Shown in pieces: positions 1 to 8,767 of a stretch of DNA of 30,950 nt. Made by a program: the position numbers and the translations under genes. Source of the stretch: Phallusia fumigata (Eukaryota; Chordata; Ascidiacea; Phlebobranchia; Ascidiidae). Location: contig QXVZ01024199.1 in assembly GCA_008931825.1 (NCBI GenBank), positions 1-30,950 on the forward strand, given 5' to 3'. Position 1 is the stretch's first letter, and each line of letters begins with the position of its first letter. A model generated the notes under the pieces. The model did not search any database. It saw only the letters and a program-made list of their open reading frames with translations, and was not told the origin of the DNA.

Positions 1-202
1 TTTCGGATTGTTCGATTAAACCTTGTCATTACATCTTGCACGATTTAATAAATGCAAAATGTCCACACTTGGTGTCAGTTGTCAAAGGAATATTCTTGTT
101 TGAGTTTAAGAAATAGACATATGCTAAACTTTTGAAACTAGTCTTTCACAAGGGTAAGGCAGAGACTGGGTTTATGTAGTAACATCAAAGCTTGTAGGTA
201 TT

Positions 203-556
203 GGATAAATCAGGGGTGTCTAAACTTTTTTTAATGATGGCTAATTGTATTCAGGTCAGGGCGCCCATGGGCCAGCGCTTTTTTTTTCGAAGTTTTAAAA
301 CTAGTACGTGAATACACGTCTGCACAGCGATGTTATCAGCCTTATGAGATTTGTGTTGCATCACACCATGTACTCATCGTTTTGCCAATCAATCAAGTTC
401 CATGGAAAACTTTTGCATGAAGTCATAATTAAGTTGTTTAAACCCAAAAGCTTGATCAAAACTTTGGTGGACAATATCCAACACAATTTGAAACCACTGC
501 CATGGGCCACATGAAACGGCGTCGCGGGTCGCACTTTGGGCACCCCTGGGGTAAAT
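203..556. mobile_element. Non-autonomous hAT-type element (338 bp) with 8-bp target site duplication
   Basis: The element runs 211-548. Its left end CAGGGGTGTCTAAACT and the inverted right end CAGGGGTGCCCAAAGT match at 13 of 16 bases. Flanking 8-mers GGATAAAT (203-210) and GGGTAAAT (549-556) match at 7 of 8. A CAGGGGTG-type terminus with an 8-bp target duplication is the hallmark of the hAT superfamily. No transposase reading frame lies inside, so it is a MITE-like passenger that would need a transposase supplied elsewhere. It sits downstream of COX5A (minus strand). One mismatch in the target duplication and three in the termini suggest an old, immobile copy. Confidence 0.8.
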
Positions 557-813
557 AATCAATTCCAAACAGAATAGGGCAGCACTACCTGTACCCAAAG
601 AGTTCCAACATTGCAGGTCCCTGGAAAGCCGGTAGTAGGTATTAGCATGTTAAGCAATCTAAACAACACAGTTTTTCCATGCTTCCACAAATAAATAGCG
701 AAGTAGGTTGGCCTCAACTTGGCAAATAGATTGTATTTTGACAATTGAACCGGGGTGAGTTTGGAACACAACACAGAGAAAAACAAGTTCATAAGCACTA
801 CTTAGTACAGGTC

Positions 814-2301
814 TTAGTATTCAGAAACTTCATGCAGTCCATATTCTTCAACTGTCTTCAAACCCAAGTCATCCAAAGTTGGTTTTAACTCTTGCATGAG
901 ATAATCATAAATGTCTTTCCTTGATTCACATTTAATCTGCACAACAAATTTAAATGAAAGTTTTATTGCTAAACCATTAGATCAGCAAAACAGAAGCTTA
1001 AATGTGCTTACCCTGACTAGTTCCAGCACCCTCATGGCAAAAGGCAAATTATTGATTCTCCGGCAAGCATACAGAGCTGCTTGGACAACCGCAGGCTCAG
1101 GAACTGAATCATGACTGTGAAGATTCATGTAGGCAATCTTGAAGTCAAAGTTGTCCATATCCTGAAAACATAATTGCAATGTTTCAGTTTCTACCCAAAA
1201 ACACTTCCTTTATCATTCAAAATAATTTTAAATTAAAAGCACACAGCCCTAAAGGGCGTTTTACGTACGTGTGTTTAAACTGCTAAGTTACATTTGGTAA
1301 AATGTAACAGATAACAGGTAGAAATGTAAATCCTTTTTGCTGCAGCTTCAATGATGCTCACAATTATACTTAAAAAGGAAATTTCATTGTCACATAATAA
1401 CTGATGACATGCAGCAAATGTCAAATGTTGAATAACACCTTCTGCATGCAAAATTTATCTGTCAAGACATTTGATGTCAAATTTTTAAACATAAAAGCTG
1501 AAATACTTGTTTTAAAAAAGAGGTGACTACTTTTTTATGGTTTAGTAGTCACAATAAAAAGATAAAAGCTGGTTATAACAACAGCTTTCATTGAAACATA
1601 AAACATTTTTGCCACATAAGTAGTGGCTTATATCTTCTTATCGCGACATTTTTATAATTGTTATTGCACTAATGTAATGGGACACGATTACAAATAAAAA
1701 ACTAAATAAAATGAAATACTTTCACCAGAGCCATTTTTGGTGTTACCTTGTTTTCAAAGGCGGCAATAAATGCAGCATTTTCTTCCTCTGGTGTTATCAA
1801 AGCAGAACTGCTAAATTTTCTCACAACTGGAACAGCTGAACAGAATAAGTCAGTTGTTAACCAAAAATGCACAGATTAGAATACCAATTTGTTTGTTTAA
1901 TGTTATTACTTGTTACTTTTGTTTATTGAACAGATTATCTGATTCGGAAAAAAACATTTAATACTTCACAATACTAATCAGGTACAAACAGATTTGACAT
2001 GCTTCAAAGTTACGAGAATATCTCCTTATAGTTCTTTTGCTTTTTTATTATATATGTGTTGGTTATTGTACAGACCATCTCATAAACAATGGGTAACAAA
2101 TGTTGAAAAGCAAGAGAGCTGTGTTTAAAACTAATGCAAAATCAATTTTACTTGTGATTAGGAAAATTTTAATGGTTAATCTGCATTGTAGTGGAAAAAT
2201 CATATGTTATCCCACTTACCAAATGGTTTGATCTGGGAGCGTGAGGTGACATTAACAGTCCTAGCAGTTGTTTGCACCAAACGGAATGCAGATCGAAACA
2301 T
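814..2301 (-). CDS. COX5A: Cytochrome c oxidase subunit 5A, mitochondrial (complete, 4 exons)
   Basis: Nuclear-encoded subunit of respiratory complex IV on the matrix side of the inner membrane. Exons: 2301-2220, 1835-1747, 1161-1012, 936-814; every junction has GT/AG and phases join, giving 147 aa (human precursor about 150). Exon 1 encodes an Arg-rich, acid-free presequence starting MFRSAFRLVQTTARTV. Exon 2 has the acidic helix TPEEENAAFIAAFENK. Exon 3 has the family core SVPEPAVVQAALYACRRIN, matching the vertebrate MVPEP...AALRACRRLN block. Exon 4 has LKPTLDDLGLKTVEEYGL near the C-terminus and ends in TAA at 816-814. The ATG at 2301 is the only Met ahead of the presequence and lies 29 nt behind an AG acceptor (2332-2331), which suggests trans-splicing. 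Every family landmark is present; I see no sign of damage. Confidence 0.96.
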
Positions 2302-3116
2302 ATTTATGATTCTATGTGTACACCTCACAACTAAAAATTCTAAAAGGCAAAATGAATGAAAACATATGTACTTAGGAGACTTTTATCTGACATTCACAAT
2401 TTGTTTCAAGGTCATAGTTTACACGATAAATTAATTTTACACTTTTAAACAAAACTTTTCTAAAAATTGTTAACTTTGTTTTTCAAAACTGCGTTTTAAA
2501 AGATTTTCCTAGAAAGTCATTTACTTAAATTCAAAAACTTTATGAAAAAAAAGCATACACGGAAAAATCTTGAATCAGAGTACACAGCAAAACCAATGTC
2601 CCAAATTGTTTCTGCTTGGCAGCTGTATCTGATTTTACTGAAGAATATTAGGTATCAAAACAAAGTTTAAATTTCTTGAGTTTTGTTTAAACAACAATAT
2701 ACACATTAACAGTTGCAGAAGGAAATTTGAATAATACAATACATATTTAGTAATTTAGTAAAATTAAATTCAACGATTTGTCAACGACAAAACATATATA
2801 TTTGTTATAAATTTGTTGACAAATACAAACTAGTTTAAACTTGTACCTTATTTATGTGGTAACCGGCTTACACGGTGGAAAGTTGAATACGTGACTTCTG
2901 TGAAGGATGTTAATTTGTGGTGTGTATTGGAGCGTGGACAAAAATAAAAACAAAAAAAGTTTTTGCTTTAATTTTTCCAGTTAGATTTTGTTACAGATTT
3001 TTAACATATATTGGCTTGACAACAGAGTGTTATTAACTTTTTTGCACGTTCTAAATTTTTGTAATTATAAAATAAACCGCATTGTAAGAATGTAACATGT
3101 AGTATAACATATCATA
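2302..3116. promoter_or_regulatory. Divergent intergenic region between COX5A and the TP53I13-like gene
   Basis: About 815 bp separate the two head-to-head start codons. The sequence is AT-rich with poly-A/T runs. I see no convincing TATA box at the expected spacing for either gene. On the minus strand, T-rich tracts end in AG at 2332-2331 just before the COX5A ATG. The region must contain the promoter(s) or outron(s) of both genes; a shared bidirectional promoter is an inference from the geometry only. Confidence 0.45.
2331..2345 (-). other. Candidate spliced-leader acceptor upstream of COX5A
   Basis: Read on the minus strand the sequence is CTTTTAGAATTTTTAG, with the final AG at 2332-2331 and the COX5A ATG 29 nt further on. 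There is no upstream in-frame coding sequence for it to serve as a cis-acceptor. Ascidians attach a 16-nt leader to many mRNAs at such sites, so this AG probably defines the mature 5' end. Inference from position and the T-rich tract. Confidence 0.45.
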
Positions 3117-5329
3117 ATGCAAACTTTCAGAAGATTCTACAGTAGAATGAAGCATTGTATTTGTAATATTTTATTTTGTTTTTTATTAAACTTCGTCGTA
3201 CCACTCACTGAAGCAGTTTGTGATGATGGAAAGGTACAAACTTTTTTATTATTTGCAAAACATACTTTTAATTGTTGTGACATTGCTGACTGTATTTATG
3301 TAGACAGGAATTGAAATCGATCTTCATGGTGAATCAGATTGGAAATGTATGAAGAAGCAATGGACACTGAGTGACATCAAAAAGACTCCATCCTCCCAAA
3401 AATGTCACAAACTCACAGGAGTAAGATCATTTAATATTACATAACTTCCAGAAATTAATAAATTATCTGTTTTGAGTGAGTTAATATTTTTACCCATTTA
3501 TCTACATTGTCAGTATAGATGATAATTCAAAACCTTACAGCATTTTTTTTTCATGCAGGGATCACATGTGTGCATCGACAGAGACATTGATTCACTTTAC
3601 CCAAAAGATGACATTCCAAATCGGTGAGAACCCAAAGTTCATTTGCAGAGAAATGAATAAACTTTTTATTTTTGGTTTATATTTATAGGGGCCCACATCG
3701 TGAAGTTTGGGCTGCTTATGGTGAATACCAATATGTTCCACCGGGAAGATTTGTCCACAATTTGGAGGTGTGTTTCATCTCATGCTTTAGTAACCATAGT
3801 TAAATGTAATACATGCTTTATGTGTCAACTTAGGAAGGCTCTTCTGGCAAATGTATTTTTGCATACCGATTCTTCTTCGACATCCTATTTAGTGTTATTT
3901 AGAAAGACCACCTAAATAGGCATTGAAGTGTTGGTGTGCAAAGTTACATTTGCTAGTTAAGCCTTCAGAAGGTAATACCTGCTTTGTCTGAAAAAAGTGA
4001 CATGCTGTGTTTTTGTAGCATGGTGGAATTGTATTTTTATATCACCCCTGCACACCGGTTCATATGATTGAGACACTACGAAGTGTCGCCAAAACTTGCA
4101 CATGGAAATATCTTTTTTCTGCCTATCCTAATCTTACACAAGAGTTTGTAAGTTGTTTTTCTTGTGATCAACCGTTATTTGCATGTATTAAGTCTCTGTT
4201 TACGAGTAACCTTTGCTAGCACAGTAAGTTTCAAATCTGACTAATAATGTTTTAAAAGTAAAGTCAGGACGGTGATTTTTTTGCCTAAACAAACCTATTT
4301 TTTCCAGCCTCTTGCAGTATTGACATACGGATGTGTGTACAAAATGAACAGAATAAATTCAACTGATATTTCACAATGGGTAAGAGAAAAAGTCAAAAAC
4401 AGTCCTGAAGCAAATGTCTTTGGACAAGGGCATTATAATCATAGTCTAATTGAACTTTCTACGCCTCCTGTTGCCACTGATGGAAAGGAATTTTGTCCAA
4501 CATTTTCTGAACCAGTCCCGGTTATAACACCGACACCCACTCCCACACCAAGGTCAGTTAGTGCAGTTTGTGTGTGAAACATGTTTGTTGCAGCCACTTA
4601 ATACACTTCTGTTTGTATTCACAAGTTTTATTATGTCTGAAGTTTTACTTAACACTTTATATCCTTATCAGAAATGTTTCAATTACAGTTCAGTACGATT
4701 TAAAACCAGACTTTATTAACATAGTTTATGTAAAAATGTGCATGAATCCTGATTGATTTCCAAATACACATAAATTTCTTGGGAATAACATGTATTTCTG
4801 TTTTCATTTACAGAACTGATGAAGCAATTTGGGCAGTCGGGTCTCTGGTGTTTTTATGTTCAATTCTCATCGCTGCTGTATGTTACACAAAACTATGGAG
4901 AAAACCAGGATATGATACATCCAGCGCCAAGCTATGGCATGACGGTAATGCTGATGGATCAATGAGTGTAGCAGGTATGTACAGAATGAACCTAGTTGTA
5001 AAGATGGTCATATTCTTTCCTGGTTAATCATATTGTTGATTCATTCCCAACTGGGTTGTGCCAAACAAAGGTTGTGTGTATTTTGTGTCAGTCATTTTTC
5101 TTAAGTTATCATTTTGCTGTTACCTAGAAAACTATTTGATGCAACATGAAGCATTATTTTGGCAGACAAAAATTAGCTTTAATTTTACCTTATTCTTTAT
5201 ATTTTAGCTGTTGTTCGAAAACTGCCACATATAATGAAAACAAAAATGCAAAAACCTGGGTCCAGTGGAACATCAAGTCATTACACGTTGATTGAAGATA
5301 ATTTGTCTTCTTCAGAAGAAGAATTGTAA
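3117..5329 (+). CDS. TP53I13: DUF3105 single-pass membrane protein, TP53I13-like (complete, 8 exons)
   Basis: Exons: 3117-3233, 3304-3420, 3559-3623, 3689-3767, 4019-4147, 4308-4552, 4814-4974, 5208-5329; all junctions are GT/AG with consistent phase, giving 344 aa. Order: hydrophobic signal segment (CNILFCFLLNFVVPL), Cys-containing ectodomain, DUF3105 core in exons 4-5 (GPHREVWAAYGEY, VHNLEHGGIVFLYHP), a Pro/Thr-rich stalk (PTPTPTPR), one transmembrane helix at about residues 255-276, and a cytoplasmic tail ending in SSSEEEL. In vertebrates this architecture belongs to p53-inducible protein 13, whose molecular role is poorly defined. The predicted topology is a type I membrane protein. The start is ambiguous: Met11 (3147) gives a cleaner signal peptide and follows an AG at 3129-3130, so the real protein may be 334 aa. 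DUF3105 membership is strong; orthology to TP53I13 rests on architecture. Confidence 0.88.
3118..3130 (+). other. Candidate spliced-leader acceptor that would decide the TP53I13-like start
   Basis: The sequence TGCAAACTTTCAG ends in AG at 3129-3130, inside the first ten codons of the long reading. If a leader is joined here, the first ATG is removed and translation starts at 3147, 16 nt further on, directly before the hydrophobic signal segment. The tract is short, so this is a moderate inference. Confidence 0.4.
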
Positions 5330-5558
5330 AGACAAGGTTGTCATGGTTACACATGCCCTGATGTGAGCTAGCTTTGTGCAGTCAACCGTGATAGTAATTT
5401 AGATTTTTGTTTGTAGTTGTTGGGTTTATTTTGTTTTGTAAAAGAATTCATAGCGATGCAATACCATGATATCAATCACCAGGCCGGAAAAGCTGTGCAA
5501 TGTAGTGACACCTACACATAACCTGGGACATGATAGCACACTAAGTTGGTTTTTAAGC

Positions 5559-6003
5559 GAACATTGTGTTGTCAGCTGTTTGAAGCATTTGTTATAATTT
5601 AAAGTAAAATTTTATTTTCGTTAAATCTTCTTAAAACATCAAATATGGACAAAATATCCTTTTTTGACGTGTAAAAAATTTTGTTAGGAAAGTTGTTTGA
5701 ACTGTGCTGCATCAAAATTAGGTTTGCTTGTAGGTTGGTTTTGCTTTGTTAAAGCACATGCTCGTACTGCTATGGCTTGANGAACATTGTGTTGTCAGCT
5801 GTTTGAAGCATTTGTTATGATTTAAAGTAAAATTTTATTTTCGTTAAATCTTCTTAAAACATCAAATATGGACAAAATATCCTTTTTTGACTTGTGAAAA
5901 ATATTGTTAGGAAAGTTGTTTGAACTGTTTTGCATCAAAATTAGGTTTGCTTGTAGGTTGGTTTTGCTTTATTAAAGCACATGCTCGTACTGCTATGGCT
6001 TGA
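5559..6003 (+). repeat. Direct duplication (222 bp x2) separated by a single N; probable assembly artefact
   Basis: 5559-5780 and 5782-6003 align end to end, differing at a handful of bases (about 3%), with exactly one N between them at 5781. The repeat starts and stops exactly at the N, as expected when two overlapping contig ends or two haplotypes are abutted and not merged. The region is probably UTR, so no exon is affected. Confidence 0.85.
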
Positions 6004-6886
6004 GCTGCCATGTTATGTTAATGTTTAATGCAGTTTGTTAAAACAAGTAAAGTTTATGGTTTCGAACATGTTTATTGTAAGCATTTGAGATTTTGGGAAT
6101 GTACAATAATTTAGTTTTTGCTGCTTTGAAATGCAGATATTTTTGTTTCATGTACTACATTCATTGCTTATATGCAGTGTTAACCTGTTACTTTGTGTGA
6201 TTTGTTATTTATATTTATGATTTCTGTGTTGGTACTTACTGAACACACGAAGGTCATGTATTACAAAAAAAGCCAGATAAAGTTAAGTAAACCACATTTA
6301 CAGGTTTTTTAAGTTGACCAAGTGTAAATGTTCAATGGATGTGTATGCGAACTATGTTTGTTACATGTTCAATTTTTGCGGGTAACATTTCTACTAATGT
6401 TGAGCTGTGTGTCAAATATTTTCTCAAAAAATAGCAGTTGAAGAAATGGAAGGTAGATGTAAATTAAAAGTTCATGTTGGGCTTTTTTATTGCTGTGATG
6501 TTTTTTGATGTGAAAATGTGGCTATGTAGGTAAAATTGTTTGTTGCTTTTCTTGTCTGGTTATCAAGTTGTTGTAAAGAAGTTTTTGTGCATAGCACCAG
6601 GTTACCATCTCTACGTCGGTACATTGGTAATTCACCGAAACCGTTAAGCCATCTGCATTCGTAACAGTATGAAGTAATTGTATGTCAGATATTTTTTTTA
6701 TCTTGTTGGTGTAGCAAGTGTTCGTGTTTAGGATGCACAAAATGTGACAAAAATTGGCTATTTTGGTAAAATTGGGGCAAAATTTTTGGTTTAAACTTTA
6801 CCTCTGTTTTTGTTGTGATAATGGTAGGAAAGTTAAACACATGATACTTATCTACATAGTTCTTGTGTATGTTACTTGTTTCTATT

Positions 6887-7069
6887 GTCTATGACAGACG
6901 TTCTCAATTTTCATTGTGGTTCTATCCCTCTATTAAGAAATAACGTTTCTTTACCTTAACCTGCGTAAATATTAACAAAAAGAATGTAACACCAATACCA
7001 GCATCTTATCCAATATCACACTCTCGTATGGGTATAAGCACTTTAATATTGAGAACCCCTGGCCTATGG
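6887..7069. mobile_element. Small non-autonomous hAT-type element (167 bp)
   Basis: The element runs 6895-7061. Left end CAGACGTTCTCAATTTT and inverted right end CAGGGGTTCTCAATATT match at 14 of 17. Flanking 8-mers GTCTATGA (6887-6894) and GCCTATGG (7062-7069) match at 6 of 8. The CAGGGGTTCTCAA terminus is a common hAT form and differs from that of the element at 211-548, so this is a second family. No open reading frame inside. The imperfect target duplication lowers confidence and implies an old insertion. Confidence 0.65.
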
Positions 7070-7284
7070 CAATAATAATCCCAGCAATCCATGTAGCACT
7101 TATTATCTCTTTGTTGATTTTGTTATAGAAACACTAAAATCTGTTTGCACTACGAAATGTGTTTGTGAACTATAGAATGTTACCTGACAAAAAAACAAAC
7201 GTATTTTTGTTTTGTATTGGGGTAGTGCCTTTGTGGCTGCCTTGTTTGTGATTATGTTGAACACTCTGTCGTTATTTGAATAAA

Positions 7285-8463
7285 ACTTACAAATGTCATG
7301 GTTTCATTTTGTTTACGGATAAGGAAATAAAATATTCACTTGTCCATGTTTGCATCACTTTAATTCTCAGTGACTAATACGAAAACCCAACGATCTGGGT
7401 GAAGGTGCCAATCGAATTTTTTTGTCTGATAATTAAAAACCGGTTAATATTGGATTCCTGTCACTTCATTTAGCGTGTTTTGGTGCAAGATGTGACAAAT
7501 AAACAAAGACACTAAAACATAAAAATGCAAAAAAGTCCTGATAAATTGTTAGACGCCTTCCAAAGGAGACACATATTATTCCTTCCCTCGGAAATTTTTA
7601 GTTTTAAGCATAATATTTGCATTACTTTAAGGGTAAAATTAAAATGAAGATCTGGGGAATGTTGTTGGACAAAATAAAACACCATTGTGTCACAAAAGCT
7701 GCGTTAATTTTGCGACATGTTCAAAAACACATTTGGATGGTGGTAAAACACACAACAAACTCACAAAGTTGTTGCGTTCAGGTTATATTGCTGAGTAACT
7801 TAGTTAAGCAACGTCGAAGTTAAAGAAAGAAAATGCGCGATCTGACTACACGGAAATTAGTACAACAAAACAGTACGTAAGAGCGTACGTAAAATTTATT
7901 AATAAAGACGGTATAGAAAATATAAAGCTTAACCAAAACACAACACACGAATTACTTACTTTGCAGCAAGGCAATCTTCGAGCAAACGTACATACACTAT
8001 GTGTTACTATTTTACACTAACTAACTGCCGGTTGTTACTTCTAACATGATTATTTATAGGAAAAAGTTAACGTGTTGTTTTAACCCGGGGCGAAGATGTG
8101 TCGCCCCGAAACAAAGAAATAATTACTGTGATAGAAAAGGGTACAAGAAAAAGGTTTTACGGTGGTGACGAGATGAAGGCGTTATACGCTTTTAGAAGGA
8201 CGTCGGCTAACTTAAAAGGGAAATAATTACAAGTGTTTAAATGACGTCTTAAAAGTTTGATACACAAAAAAATAAACACATTGAAACACACTAATAATAA
8301 ACTCATTGCTACAAAATGTCGCATAAACAGAAATCAACATCAGTGTTGGCACAAAACATAAAACGTGGACGAAAAAACGCCTTACTGAGGCAAATCAGAT
8401 GCCTTGCTTTACAAACACCCAAGTAAATTCATGATTTTTTGCGTAGGTACGCATTAATGTCTT
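7285..8463. other. Intergenic stretch between two convergent genes, no gene recognised
   Basis: It lies between the likely 3' end of the TP53I13-like gene (+) and the 3' end of the SLC13 gene (-). The reading frames are short, low in complexity and match nothing I know. The one clear structure is the GC-rich hairpin at 8087-8107. Confidence 0.4.
8087..8107. other. Perfect 7-bp GC-rich hairpin
   Basis: GGGGCGA (8087-8093) and TCGCCCC (8101-8107) are perfect inverted arms around the 7-nt loop AGATGTG, in otherwise AT-rich DNA. It lies about 660 bp beyond the SLC13 stop codon. In the second haplotype copy the left arm is missing because that copy starts right after the N at 9591. It could be a structured RNA end or a chance palindrome; no function is assigned. 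Confidence 0.5.
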
Positions 8464-8519
8464 TTTATTCTATTTCGTGTGTCCTTTGCCGCAAAAAAAC
8501 AAACATTTGTATGTTTATT
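8464..8519 (-). terminator. Candidate poly(A) signals of the SLC13 gene
   Basis: On the minus strand AATAAA occurs at 8519-8514 and at 8469-8464, about 250 and 300 nt after the stop codon at 8768. In the second copy the first hexamer reads ACTAAA (10018-10013) while the second is kept. Cleavage sites cannot be seen from sequence. Confidence 0.45.
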
Positions 8520-8767
8520 TACTCCGTATTCTCGCCCTAAACTTATCTAATGGCGATTTTTCCTAGATTTTTTTCTTTTTGGTCCATTTTAACTCGTAGA
8601 TATCTAACTAACTTTGGACTTGTAATAATCATCATGCTATCCTTTATGTTTAATGATGCACAATTTTGTCCCAGCCAACCCTAAGGTATGCGAATGGGGC
8701 CTTTGCAAACTTAGTAACCAAAGAACAAAGATAGAAACCAAACACTGTGACATCATACCATTGATTA

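Larger units (their letters stand above)
5330..7284 (+). other. Probable long 3' UTR of the TP53I13-like gene
   Basis: No coding exon is recognisable in this AT-rich stretch. The first clear AATAAA on the plus strand after the stop codon is at 7279-7284, in TTGAATAAAACTT. The interval also holds the 222-bp duplication around the N at 5781 and the small hAT element at 6895-7061. A shorter UTR ending at an ATTAAA near 5972 is possible, because only the second duplicate copy has that hexamer. Confidence 0.35.

Noticed and set aside
559-798. 79-codon minus-strand open frame downstream of COX5A
   Set aside because: No homology and no splice link; it lies in the probable COX5A 3' region.
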